From Bacillota bacterium (GTDB taxonomy: Bacteria > Bacillota > Clostridia > Christensenellales > Aristaeellaceae), in NCBI GenBank assembly GCA_023404345.1, contig JAEYCB010000046.1:1-64000 (forward strand): 64,000 nt of DNA, written 5' to 3'. Below the pieces are notes generated by a model. The model was not told the DNA's origin. It searched no databases and saw only the letters and a list, made by a program, of their open reading frames with translations. The position numbers and the translations under genes are program-made. Of the stretch, positions 44,910 to 53,428 are shown one piece after another (position 1 is the stretch's first letter; each line of letters starts with the position of its first letter).

Positions 44910-45253
44910 GGCGTATCCTGTCCGGCCGGAGACAGCGCGCCGGTGCGGGTAAGCAGCTGCTCCACCTGCCGGCTGAGCTGCACAAAGGGCTGCTCAGCCG
45001 CGGACGGGCGGGCCACAAACACATATAAGCCGCCGCTCATGCGCCCCAGAAGCGGGCGCACGCACTCGCGCAGGCGGCGTTTGGTGCGGTTGCGCACCAC
45101 AGCCACGCCCACCTTTTTACTTACCGAAAAGCCCACCCGCTTTTGCCTGTTTTTCACAAACAGCAGCGTCAAGTCCTTTGTAGAGGCGCGTTTGCCCCGG
45201 CGATAGACGTAGCTGAACTGCCGGTTGGGTCCCAAACGGTTCTGCCTTTGCAC
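44906..45253 (-). CDS. rnpA: Ribonuclease P protein component
   Basis: The protein subunit of RNase P that aids maturation of tRNA 5' ends, 115 residues from a GTG at 45253. Seen: RQFSYVYRRGKR, VGFSVSKKVGVAVVRNRTKRRLRE (the RNR motif). The frame remains open far upstream, but the extension has no family similarity and runs antisense to the rpmH region. AAAGGA lies 13 bases before the GTG, which is a little far. Confidence 0.95.
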   Translation of the reverse strand: MQRQNRLGPNRQFSYVYRRGKRASTKDLTLLFVKNRQKRVGFSVSKKVGVAVVRNRTKRRLRECVRPLLGRMSGGLYVFVARPSAAEQPFVQLSRQVEQLLTRTGALSPAGQDTP

Positions 45254-45303
45254 GACGAAGCCATCGTCCTTTCGGGGGAATCTGCGCTTTTGGGCGGTAT
45301 CGG

Positions 45304-45350
45304 AAAAGCCCGTACCCACTTCACCCGATATCAGAAATGGGGCGGGCTTT
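45304..45350 (-). terminator. Attenuator-like hairpin between rpmH and rnpA
   Basis: In the 131-base gap, minus strand, AAAGCCCGCCCCA can pair with TGGGTACGGGCTTT, followed by TTCC. It may reduce rnpA transcription relative to rpmH. Confidence 0.5.
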
Positions 45351-45384
45351 ACCGAACCTTGCTTATGAAGCCGTCCTGACGGAA

Positions 45385-45519
45385 TCAGGCGCTGAGCACC
45401 TTGCGGCCACGGCGGCGGCGGGCGGCCAGCACACGGCGGCCGTTCTTGGTGGACATACGGGCACGGAAGCCGTGCACCTTGCTGCGCTGGCGCTTCTTGG
45501 GCTGATAGGTACGGAACAT
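45385..45519 (-). CDS. rpmH: Ribosomal protein L34
   Basis: The 44-residue L34 with its invariant sequence TYQPKKRQRSKVHGFRARM and a basic C-terminus. ATG at 45519 follows AAGGAGTG. First gene of the rpmH-rnpA-yidD-yidC-jag cluster. dnaA, which often lies divergently upstream in Firmicutes, is not here. Confidence 0.98.
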   Translation of the reverse strand: MFRTYQPKKRQRSKVHGFRARMSTKNGRRVLAARRRRGRKVLSA

Positions 45520-45602
45520 CAGTAAACACTCCTTACAGAAATCAATGTATGGCGTCGCGCGCAGCGGTTGCAGCACGCAGGATACCACAAAACAACTATT
45601 CT

Positions 45603-45631
45603 AGTATAGCCAACGCACCGCCCTATGTCAA
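45603..45631 (-). promoter_or_regulatory. Promoter of rpmH
   Basis: Minus strand TTGACA (45631-45626), 17 bases, TATACT (45608-45603): near-consensus sigma-A promoter. Confidence 0.85.
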
Positions 45632-45753
45632 GATGAAAGGCATGTTTTCAGCGAAAAATGTGAGATATACTGGTGCGGGGAGAAGGCGGCGGGCATATGC
45701 CCGCGATATCTGCAAAAAATCGCCCGCAGGGCTGCTGCCCGCGGGCGCCGGGT

Positions 45754-47138
45754 TTATAACTGATGCCTGCGTTTTCTGCCGGAAAGTGCCGCCGCCGCAA
45801 GGCATGCCCCCGATGCCAGCAGCAGGGCCGTCCAAAGGGTTCTCTGGCTGCCTTCCCCGGTTTGCGGCGGCGCGGAAGCGGGCTGGGTCATACCGCATTT
45901 GCTGCATTTGCCGTTTTGAAAATCATGGGCTGTTTTAGCAATGACTTTTCCTTTTTCCAGCAGCATGCCGCACAGGCTGCAAACCTTGTCGCCGGTGTAA
46001 CCTTCGGCTATGCAGGTTGCCTGCTTTTCACCGACAAGGCTGATCTGGTCGTGGCGGTCCAGCACAAAATGCCGGGCGTCATCTGCCACCAGCACGTCCG
46101 TCTGGGCGGCGGCAGTGGTCTGCGCCCTTTGGGGATCGGTCATGTTGCCCGCCGCGTCGGTATAGTACTTCGCTTCCTGTACCATCACGTCCGCACCGGT
46201 GCCCGTCATCTGCAGGGTGACGGTGCCCTGATTCGCAGGCGCATCATACCGGCCGTCACCGATGAGGATATCGCCGTTTCCGCAGTTCTGGCTGCCGGCT
46301 CCGTATTGGAAAACGGTGTTTCTGATCGTCAGATGGGTCGTTGCTCCCGGCTGGGCCACCGCGCGAACGGGCGCCCCGTAGGTTCTGGTGCTTGCCGCCT
46401 GCGGAGAATCCATCAGCGCGCAATCGGTAAAGGTACAGTTTTCCAGCGTGATATTCTGCACGCCCGCCGATTTGTGATTGATGTTCAGCCCCACGGCGAT
46501 ATCCGTAAATGCGGTGTCGCTGATGAGAATCTCTCCGGCAGCGTTGGTATAGAAAGCCGTATTGGCATTGCTTCCCCGCCTGCATCAAAGGAGCATCGGC
46601 TTAGGGTAATGTTGATGCGGCCTTCTTTATTGGCATTGTTGGTGAAATAGACCCGGTTCATGTTCTTGCAGTTTTCAAAGTACAAATTGACCGTATGGGC
46701 CGTATTTCTCTGGCCCCATGCCGCAATGCCGTTGAGATCATACACCCTGACGGTGATGTCCCTGTCCAGAAATACGCCGGACGCGCTCTGCCTGCCGCTG
46801 TCGCGGTCATACCGGTAGATATCAATTTCCAGATCGCATTCGCCTCCCGAAACCGTAGCGCCGTTTCCGTGGATAATGATATCATCCGCCACATGTCCAT
46901 GGGTAAGGGAACCCACATCGGCATTGGTTTTGCAATACAGCTCGGCCACCCCTGCCGGCCGACTCATGTACACGGCATTGAGCGCCTGGGCCAGCGTGGG
47001 ATAATAGCTGCCGTTGTAATAAACCGTATTTGTGCCAAAGGAAGCATCGTCGGGCTTTGCTTCCATGCCCATGGCGAAAAATGGCACCAGCGCCAGCACG
47101 GTTATCAGCAACAGCAGGACCCGGGGTTTCCTGTTCAA
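45754..47138 (-). pseudogene. Sortase-anchored (PPQTG) surface protein with a frameshift
   Basis: A second wall-anchored protein related in design to the one at the left end. TTG at 47138 behind AGGTGAGGGG encodes NRKPRVLLLLITVLALVPFFAMG, a signal peptide. The first frame breaks at the run CCCC (46574-46577). Before it the reading ends in FDAGGEA; a one-base change would continue as SNANTAFYTNAAGEIL and on into the second frame (NINHKSAGVQNITLENC). The body resembles a right-handed beta-helix. The C-terminal part has two CxxC modules (CSLCG, CSKCG), then PPQTGE, a membrane helix and GRKRRHQL. Frameshift by mutation, phase variation or base-calling error cannot be separated here. Confidence 0.78.
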
Positions 47139-47320
47139 TGCAATCCCCTCACCTTTTTTCGAATGTGTTTTTCGGGACAGAATCTCATGCACTTCTGAAA
47201 AGTGATTTTTCACAGAAGTTCCATAGCTCGATATATTATCATAATTATTTACAAGCATCAACCGAAAACCATATATTGGAATATTCCTTTCTGCTTCGCT
47301 CATTTCCGCTAAAAACCGGC

Positions 47321-47397
47321 ATGCATGCTTTTGTGTCCAGCGCAGCATACTGGATACGAAACCAAATCATCGGAGGAATCTGCATGAACGCCGAGCG
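47321..47397. repeat. Direct repeat 1 with candidate sporulation-sigma promoter, before spoVAC
   Basis: This segment recurs at 53355-53428: 62 of 77 positions match with a three-base gap in total. It contains GCATG (47323-47327), 18 bases, CATACTG (47346-47352), close to the sigma-F/G pattern (GHATR, then CATWHTA), followed by CGGAGGA and the ATG of a small gene. spoVA operons are known sigma-G targets. The rest of 47139-47320 shows no gene. Confidence 0.75.
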
Positions 47398-47530
47398 CAT
47401 CACCCTGGTTCCGTCCTCGCTGATGCATGGGCCGCGTCCAGCCGAACGCGAAATCTACCGCCGTGACCCGCCCGCTGTGGGGCAGGGGCGGCCCGCCATT
47501 GTTTCCCCGGGAGGCAGTCAGCATGGATAA
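47384..47530 (+). CDS. Small 48-residue protein upstream of spoVAC
   Basis: ATG at 47384 has a good ribosome site (CGGAGGA) just downstream of the candidate sporulation promoter. The frame ends at 47530, overlapping the spoVAC start (ATGGATAA). The product is polar, Pro/Arg-rich (ERITLVPSSLMHGPRPAERE), without membrane segment. No family is recognised. It may be a real small spore protein, a coupling leader peptide or the remnant of a larger gene. The second copy of the repeat has ATA where this ATG stands. Confidence 0.5.
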   Translation: MNAERITLVPSSLMHGPRPAEREIYRRDPPAVGQGRPAIVSPGGSQHG

Positions 47531-47981
47531 GCAGCGCATTCACACCAATCCCAAGCACTATTCCTGGCTTACGGAGCAGCTTTCGCCCCCCTCGCCCCTG
47601 GGCGCGGGGCTTGGGCGCGCCTTCTGGGTGGGCGGCCTCATCTGCGTGCTGGGCCAGATCATCGCGGACGTGGGCGTACATTGGCTGGACATGAATGCGC
47701 GCGCCGCCTCCAGCCTGACCAGCATCACGCTGGTGTTTCTCACGGCGCTGCTCACGGGCATAGGCGTATTTGACAAACTGGGCAAATACGCGGGCGCCGG
47801 GTCCTTTGTGCCCATCACCGGATTTGCCAACGCCATGGTGTCGCCCGCGCTGGAATTTCGCCGCGAGGGACTGGTGCTGGGCCTGGGCGCCAAATTGTTT
47901 TCCATCGCCGGGCCGGTGCTGGTATACGGTATCGGCGCCTCTGTGCTGGTGGGCATCATCTACGCGCTTTTTTTCCGCTAA
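47523..47981 (+). CDS. spoVAC: Stage V sporulation protein AC
   Basis: A 152-residue membrane component of the SpoVA channel that moves dipicolinic acid into the forespore and out during germination. Family segments: NPKHYSWLTEQLSPPSPLG, TGIGVFDKLGKYAGAGSFVPITGFANAMVSPALE. Four to five membrane helices. In Clostridia spoVAC is normally followed directly by spoVAD and spoVAE; here those genes lie 5.6 kb downstream beyond a sugar-degradation island. Confidence 0.95.
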   Translation: MDKQRIHTNPKHYSWLTEQLSPPSPLGAGLGRAFWVGGLICVLGQIIADVGVHWLDMNARAASSLTSITLVFLTALLTGIGVFDKLGKYAGAGSFVPITGFANAMVSPALEFRREGLVLGLGAKLFSIAGPVLVYGIGASVLVGIIYALFFR

Positions 47982-48216
47982 ATTAGCTGCGGGAAGCTTG
48001 CAGCGCCGTTGAAATGGCAAAGCATTGCGCTTTCCGTATTTTCGCAACGCTCCACCGTTTCTGCTCTGTCAGATACCAACACCATATGACCTTCGAATCC
48101 CGTAACAATGATCGACTGCCGGGCAGTGAATCGCAGCGGATGCGCCTTTCCGTCTAAAAATAAAAGCCTGCATCGTTATTGGCTGGCCAGATTGCAGGAA
48201 ACTGTATTCATCAACT
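47982..48216. other. Intergenic stretch after spoVAC, no supported gene
   Basis: Lower-GC sequence with two short open frames on the minus strand (one of 70 codons at 48069-48281) that lack ribosome sites and family similarity. It probably contains the left boundary of the inserted island. Nothing else recognisable. Confidence 0.5.
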
Positions 48217-48250
48217 AAAAGGCCCGGAACCAATTGCGTTCCGGGCCCGG
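48217..48250 (-). terminator. Terminator of the mannan operon
   Basis: GGCCCGGAAC and GTTCCGGGCC form a perfect 10-bp stem. On the minus strand TTTTAG follows, placing it directly after the GH130 gene. Confidence 0.85.
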
Positions 48251-48277
48251 CATCATTTGTCGCATTGCCTGCCGTGT

Positions 48278-49465
48278 TCAATTATGCTTATGCTGCCTGC
48301 TAATCAGCGCCTCATTTTTGCGAATCAATTCGCACCGCTGCTGTACGCAGGCCACGCTTCTCATGGCGTCCGGCGGCGTATTGAATACATAGTCCTCCAA
48401 ACGGGAAAGCGTTGTGGTGGCAACATGCAGACGTGTATCAGAGGAAGCATAATAAATCAACACTTCTCCGTTTTCACGCACCACTGCGCCGTTGCTGAAA
48501 ACCACATTGCTTACATCACCAACGCGTTCCTCGCCTTCCGGTGCCAGAAAATACCCGCCGGGCTGTGCAATAACAACCCAGGGTCGTTCCAATTCTGTGG
48601 CAAACGCGTATAAAACATATCGTAGCCCTGTCGCGGTATTGCGGACCCCATGGGCGATATGAATCCATCCCCGGTCCGTGCGGATGGGCGTAGCGCCCGC
48701 TCCATTCTTTGCTTCCGTAATGGTATGATACCTCCGGCAGCTGGTGATGATTTCTTCGTCGATCTGAGGATGCAAAATGTCATCGCACAAGCCAAAGCCA
48801 ATGCCGCTTCCGCTTCCTGTATCGATAAAGCCGTCCATCGGACGGGTAAAGAACGCATACTTCCCGTTTACAAATGTAGGATGCAGAACAACGTTCCTTT
48901 GCTGGGGAGAACGCAGGGTGACCAGGTTTGGAAGCCGTTCCCAATGAATCAGGTCTTTGGTTCGAACGATGCCGGCAGCTGCTACCGCCGCGCTCAGGTC
49001 ACTCTGCGATGAATCTTTGCTTTCCGAACAAAAAACGCCGTAAATCCACCCATCCTCATGCTCGGTCAGGCGCATGTCATACACATTGGTTTCTTCCGGA
49101 CAGGTATCCGGCAAAAGAATCGGTTCGCCTACGAAACGGAACTGATCGACGCCTGTTTCGCTTTTTGCAATTGCAAAGAACGACTTACGGTCCCATCCTT
49201 CTACGCGTGCCACCAGATAAATGCTTCCATCGCGCTGGATAGCACCCGCATTGAAAACCGCATTGATGCCCAGCCTTTTCATAAAGTATGGATTGGTTTT
49301 TTCATCCAGATCATACTGCCATTCAATCGGCACATGCCCGGCTGTCATAACGGGATTATTCCACCGTTCAAAAATGCCATTGTGATATTGGGTATTGATG
49401 CTGTTGGGTTTGCAAAGCAATTCTTCCTGCAGCTTTTTTTGCTGAAAATACTCGGGATGAATCAT
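48278..49465 (-). CDS. GH130 beta-mannoside phosphorylase (4-O-beta-D-mannosyl-D-glucose phosphorylase type)
   Basis: Phosphorolyses mannosyl-glucose (or a related mannoside) to mannose-1-phosphate and glucose in the cytoplasm. The 395-residue protein matches GH130: IFERWNNPVMTAGHVPIEWQYD, NAVFNAGAIQRDGSIYLVARVEG, YDMRLTEHEDGWIYG and GCGLC-type GSGIGFGLCDD. ATG at 49465 follows CAGGAGGC and overlaps the stop of the epimerase gene (ATGA). The epimerase immediately upstream defines the known mannobiose route. Subfamily assignment is from sequence memory, not a tree. Confidence 0.88.
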   Translation of the reverse strand: MIHPEYFQQKKLQEELLCKPNSINTQYHNGIFERWNNPVMTAGHVPIEWQYDLDEKTNPYFMKRLGINAVFNAGAIQRDGSIYLVARVEGWDRKSFFAIAKSETGVDQFRFVGEPILLPDTCPEETNVYDMRLTEHEDGWIYGVFCSESKDSSQSDLSAAVAAAGIVRTKDLIHWERLPNLVTLRSPQQRNVVLHPTFVNGKYAFFTRPMDGFIDTGSGSGIGFGLCDDILHPQIDEEIITSCRRYHTITEAKNGAGATPIRTDRGWIHIAHGVRNTATGLRYVLYAFATELERPWVVIAQPGGYFLAPEGEERVGDVSNVVFSNGAVVRENGEVLIYYASSDTRLHVATTTLSRLEDYVFNTPPDAMRSVACVQQRCELIRKNEALISRQHKHN

Positions 49466-50634
49466 GACAGCCTCCTGATGATTTCCATGCACATTCTTCC
49501 GTTATGATACGGGCATTTCCATGGTTCAACGATGTCTTTGGCCATGTTGGGATTCCCATTTGCATCGGCCTCCCAGAACCATTCTGATCCAGGCCGCTGG
49601 TCAATAATATGCTGCTGAATATACTGCCAGATTGCAATCACAGCATCCCGGAATTCAGTCTCTTCCGGCTTCAGCTGCCATGCATGAAGGAATCCCACCA
49701 TGGCTTCCGCCTGTACCCACCACACGCGCGTAGCATTCACTTCTCCCCGGTCGCATTCATTCAGCAGGCTTCCCTGTACAAATGCTTCCCGATACACATG
49801 CCGCGTCATTTCCTGCAGGCTTGCACGCAGGCGTTCAAGCAGCGCATCGTCCTCCAGAAGGGAACATCCCCAATCCAGCAGCCACGCACTCTCGATATCA
49901 TGGCCGTAGGAATGCAGATCGATCAACGAGCGATACGCCTCGTCAAAAAAGACCTCCTGCCGTTTACGTGAAGGGTTGTAGATCTTCTCCAGATAGAGAT
50001 GGATCATGCCGCGCAATTTGTCTGCAACCAGTTCGTCGTGCGTTACGGCGTACAGCCCGCTGTATGCTTCAAAGACATGCAGTAGCGTATTCATTGTGCG
50101 ATATGCCATTACGCCGTTTTCAGATAACTTTTCGTTGCTGGTCGGCTGAAAATCCTGCGTAAAGGCTTCCAGATAGCCCTTCTCATCACGACAGCGGCTT
50201 TCTATCAGCCGCATCAGTCCCAACGCCTGCTCAAGAGCCTCTTTTCGGTGTGTAAGCTCGTAATATGCGCACAGAGCATAGATAGCAAACGCCTGATTAT
50301 AGGTATGCTTCGTACCATCCATCACCCGGCCGTCATAGCTCACTTCCCACACCACGCCGCCATGCGTGCTGTCCATGCAGACATCCGTCAAAAAGCGATA
50401 GGCATGGTCGGCATATGCCGTCAAAGACGCATCTTGCAGCGCAGCGGCCGTTTTGGAAAAGAACCACAGAATACGGCTATTGAGTATTGTTCCCTTATTG
50501 GCGTGTTTCCTGACTTGCAGGTCTGTGCCCATCTCACCGTAATATCCGCCATGTTCGGCATCCAGAAGTCCCTTCCAAAAAGGGAGAATATGTCCGGTCA
50601 ATTCAGCCTTTACTTGCTCGACCAATTTTTCCAT
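49462..50634 (-). CDS. Cellobiose/mannobiose 2-epimerase (AGE superfamily)
   Basis: Converts the reducing-end residue of beta-1,4-linked disaccharides at C2; on mannobiose it gives mannosylglucose, the substrate of the GH130 enzyme. The 390-residue (alpha/alpha)6-barrel shows HGGYYGEMGTD, KGTILNSRILWFFS, a His-containing active-site stretch SYGHDIESAWLLDWG, and RVWWVQAEAMVGFLHAW. ATG at 50634 follows AGAAGGAGAG. It lies 13 bases after a truncated GH2 remnant on the same strand. Confidence 0.9.
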   Translation of the reverse strand: MEKLVEQVKAELTGHILPFWKGLLDAEHGGYYGEMGTDLQVRKHANKGTILNSRILWFFSKTAAALQDASLTAYADHAYRFLTDVCMDSTHGGVVWEVSYDGRVMDGTKHTYNQAFAIYALCAYYELTHRKEALEQALGLMRLIESRCRDEKGYLEAFTQDFQPTSNEKLSENGVMAYRTMNTLLHVFEAYSGLYAVTHDELVADKLRGMIHLYLEKIYNPSRKRQEVFFDEAYRSLIDLHSYGHDIESAWLLDWGCSLLEDDALLERLRASLQEMTRHVYREAFVQGSLLNECDRGEVNATRVWWVQAEAMVGFLHAWQLKPEETEFRDAVIAIWQYIQQHIIDQRPGSEWFWEADANGNPNMAKDIVEPWKCPYHNGRMCMEIIRRLS

Positions 50635-50647
50635 GACGTCTCTCCTT

Positions 50648-50842
50648 CTAACGGTCTGCATGGTTCAGATTGGAAATAGACTGTATGAACAATCCTTCCC
50701 GCAGGGTTTGGCAGTCGATGTCATAAGCCGTCAAGCGCTTGGTTTCTCCCGGCATGACAAAGAAATGGTTGTCGCTGAACAGGCAATCGGCGTCTTTTAC
50801 ATCCAGCCATATATATTGAAACGCTGGACTATAATGCAGCAA
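50648..50842 (-). pseudogene. C-terminal remnant of a GH2 beta-mannosidase
   Basis: The minus-strand frame codes YIWLDVKDADCLFSDNHF then VMPGETKRL, which matches the C-terminal sandwich domain of beta-mannosidases; the plus-strand GH2 here has DNYFDLLPNMTRTI at the same place. Only about 55 residues remain. It ends 13 bases before the epimerase start, a normal operon distance, so an intact GH2 gene once probably headed the epimerase-GH130 operon. Homology fades at about 50820, where the opposite-strand GH2 begins. Confidence 0.65.
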
Positions 50843-50874
50843 TTTTCATCAATGGTGTCAAAGTAGATCATCAT

Positions 50875-53124
50875 TTGAACGCTTTTGTGCCTTTTGAAAA
50901 AGATATAAAATCTTACCTTGCGCCCGGTGCAAACACATTGCTCATCCGCCTGACAAACGGAGCTGAGGGAGCGCGTCCTTCGCTGGACTCGTTAAGCTAT
51001 TACAATGCCTCCGGAGATGAAGCCCGGCGGTGCTATCTGCGCAAGCCCCAGTTCAGCTATGGATGGGACTGGTGTCCCTGTGTGCCCACATGCGGAATCG
51101 GCGGCACCGTGGAACTGCGCGGTATCAGCGGAGCTTTCATTCGTGACGCCCGTCTGGACACGATGAGCCTCCGTCAAGGCACTGCTGACCTGGCGCTCAA
51201 CGTTACATTGGAAGATGTGGGCATGACACGGTCCGGCTTTGGAACGCTGTCTCTTCAATTGTTTTTTGAAGGAACAGACGTTTTCCAGCACAGCATGGAC
51301 GTACAGCTTGTCGGAGGGCTCAACTATCTCTCCCATGCATTTTCTATTCCCAACCCTCATCTTTGGCATGTTAACGGAACGGGAGATGCCGCGCTTTATA
51401 CGCTTGTACTGGATTTGGAATATCGGGGAGAGCACCACAGAAAATCTTTGAAAGTTGGTATTCGAACCGTCAGCATTGATTACAGCGCAAGGGAGGATGG
51501 CACCCGTAATTTTCGTTTTTTTGTAAATGGCAAGCCTGTGTATTGTATGGGAGGCAACTGGGTCCCTCCGGATGTAGTCTATCTGCGTGTGCCCGATGAA
51601 ACCTACCGTACACTTGTGGATGAAGCGGCGGATGCCCATTTCACCATGCTGCGCGTATGGGGAGGCGGCCGCTATGAGCCCGATGTTTTCTATGAGCGTT
51701 GCAGTGAACGTGGTATCCTTGTAATGCAGGATTTTATGTATGCCTGTGCCCTTTATCCCGATTGGGACTCCTCATTTATGTATCAGGCCACCCTAGAGGC
51801 CGACTATCAAACCCGGCGGATCTCGCACTACGCATGCGTGGCGGTTTGGGCAGGGAACAATGAAATTGCGGAAAGCTATTGGGGCTGGTATGATGAATTG
51901 GCCAAAGGCCGCTATGAATATGGCACCCATATTTTCAACTACGTGCTTCCTCAAGCGGTACATACCAACTGCCCCCTGATTCCCTACATGCCCAGTTCCC
52001 CATTTTTGGGTGAATGGCCGAAGGACCCTTCCCAGGGAGACATACATCTGTGGGGGCTGATGTGCACACTGAAGCAACGCTACCAGATGGAGGATTATCA
52101 TTCCTTCCTTCCCAACGTAACGCATGAAATTTATGAAGAAGTAGCCCGTCAAATCCGCTTTAACAGCGAATATGGATTTTATGGTTCCCCCATGCCTTCC
52201 ACCATTCGGCGCTACCACGGAGACGAGCCGGTAAAAGCGGGAAGCAAGATTCTTGCTCATCACAAAGAGCCTTTAGGTCCTGCGGGCATGCGTGCGCTAT
52301 GCATTGAAAATCTGCTATGTCCGGTGGATAGGATTTCAGGCGATGACTTTTTCATCTATTCTGCCATTGCGCAGGGAATCGAATATCATCAACTGGCACG
52401 GGCTATGCGGAATTACGAGCATTGCAGCGGAAACCTGATTTGGATGTTTAACGACGCATGGCCGGAAAGTGGTTTTACACCCATCGACTACTACCTGACC
52501 AGAAAACCCAGCTATTATTATCTGAAACGCGCTTTTTCCCCGCGAAAGTTCCTGATAAGCGTTTATCAAGGTCAGGGCAAGCTGATTCTGATTAATCATA
52601 CCGGAGAAGATACGCTGGTTTGTTTTGAGTATGGTTTCATGACCTATGAAGGCGCAGTTTGGTGGCAAAAAAGCGCACAAATTCATCTGCCGGCTTTTTC
52701 ATGGCATATGCATTGTACCTTCCGTGCCGATTACGGTGAAGAAGAAGGGATGTATTATGTGCGTACCGCAGATGGTGATGAATCCGACTTTGGGCATGAC
52801 ACGTCTCTGCGCGAGTACTGGCGGGATACGCCCAGTCCAAAGGGAACATTGTCCTTTTCTCTTTGCCGCGAAGACGAGGCAACATTGGTAACGGTTACGG
52901 CCGGCAGTGTCTATCTGCCCATTGTGGAAATCCAGTGTGCGGATGACCGAACCAAAATGGAGGACAATTATTTCGATCTTCTGCCCAACATGACCCGCAC
53001 CATCAAGGTGGAGGGCATTGTCAACAATGTTCGGGCATTGCCCCTGTATGCCTGCAAGCGGGACTATGATCCCCGTGACCCCTACGGTTTCCAAAAGAAG
53101 CGCCTGGCTCACACGGAAAAATAA
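50875..53124 (+). CDS. GH2 beta-mannosidase, 5'-truncated
   Basis: Exo-acting beta-mannosidase of family GH2. Homology begins upstream of the first usable codon: from about 50806 the frame reads IETLDYNAAIFINGVKVDHH, the middle of the N-terminal sugar-binding domain, but no start codon or ribosome site exists there. TTG at 50875 is only the first possible start (749 codons; the family has about 820-850). Catalytic residues are intact: acid/base E330 in VWAGNNE and nucleophile E432 in NSEYGFYG, numbered from that TTG. The missing N-terminus and lack of a promoter suggest a non-functional gene. GC is lower than in neighbours. Confidence 0.8.
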   Translation: MNAFVPFEKDIKSYLAPGANTLLIRLTNGAEGARPSLDSLSYYNASGDEARRCYLRKPQFSYGWDWCPCVPTCGIGGTVELRGISGAFIRDARLDTMSLRQGTADLALNVTLEDVGMTRSGFGTLSLQLFFEGTDVFQHSMDVQLVGGLNYLSHAFSIPNPHLWHVNGTGDAALYTLVLDLEYRGEHHRKSLKVGIRTVSIDYSAREDGTRNFRFFVNGKPVYCMGGNWVPPDVVYLRVPDETYRTLVDEAADAHFTMLRVWGGGRYEPDVFYERCSERGILVMQDFMYACALYPDWDSSFMYQATLEADYQTRRISHYACVAVWAGNNEIAESYWGWYDELAKGRYEYGTHIFNYVLPQAVHTNCPLIPYMPSSPFLGEWPKDPSQGDIHLWGLMCTLKQRYQMEDYHSFLPNVTHEIYEEVARQIRFNSEYGFYGSPMPSTIRRYHGDEPVKAGSKILAHHKEPLGPAGMRALCIENLLCPVDRISGDDFFIYSAIAQGIEYHQLARAMRNYEHCSGNLIWMFNDAWPESGFTPIDYYLTRKPSYYYLKRAFSPRKFLISVYQGQGKLILINHTGEDTLVCFEYGFMTYEGAVWWQKSAQIHLPAFSWHMHCTFRADYGEEEGMYYVRTADGDESDFGHDTSLREYWRDTPSPKGTLSFSLCREDEATLVTVTAGSVYLPIVEIQCADDRTKMEDNYFDLLPNMTRTIKVEGIVNNVRALPLYACKRDYDPRDPYGFQKKRLAHTEK

Positions 53125-53262
53125 TTGCGCTTGCCATCTCTGTGCAGAAAGGGGCGAATCTCGTTATATTGGCACTGCTGCTGCCATCATGCAGCACATC
53201 AGTAATCCTTCCATTTTCAAAAAATAAATTTGACATGTCCAATAAATAGCCTGGCTACATTC

Positions 53263-53304
53263 AACACGCACGGGGTTGTTCTGCAATGCTCCGTGTGTGT
53301 TTTG
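53263..53304 (+). terminator. Terminator after the GH2 gene
   Basis: ACACGCACGG pairs with CCGTGTGTGT (G-T pairs allowed) and is followed by TTTTG. Between 53125 and 53262 nothing else is recognised. Confidence 0.6.
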
Positions 53305-53354
53305 CTGCTTGCCGTTTGCATCTTCCAGTTGATGGTTTCCTCCAAAAAAGTATC

Positions 53355-53428
53355 ATGCATGCTTTTGAATCCTGCGCGGCATACTGGATATGAAACCAGA
53401 TTCGGAGGGCCTGCATAAATGCCAAGCA
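53355..53428. repeat. Direct repeat 2 with candidate sporulation-sigma promoter, before spoVAD
   Basis: Second copy of the 47321-47397 segment. The promoter-like part is preserved exactly in spacing: GCATG (53357-53361), 18 bases, CATACTG (53380-53386). The CGGAGG ribosome site remains but the following start codon is ATA, so the small upstream gene is lost. From 53429 to 53542 there is no gene; a new ribosome site (GGGAGGGAAC) precedes spoVAD. Confidence 0.75.

Noticed and set aside
44906..45529. 207-residue version of RnpA
   Set aside because: The N-terminal extension is Pro/Arg-rich shadow sequence across the rpmH gene; RnpA is about 115 residues in all bacteria known to me.
48069..48281. 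70-codon minus-strand frame after spoVAC as a gene
   Set aside because: No ribosome site, no family similarity, and it runs through the terminator of the GH130 operon.
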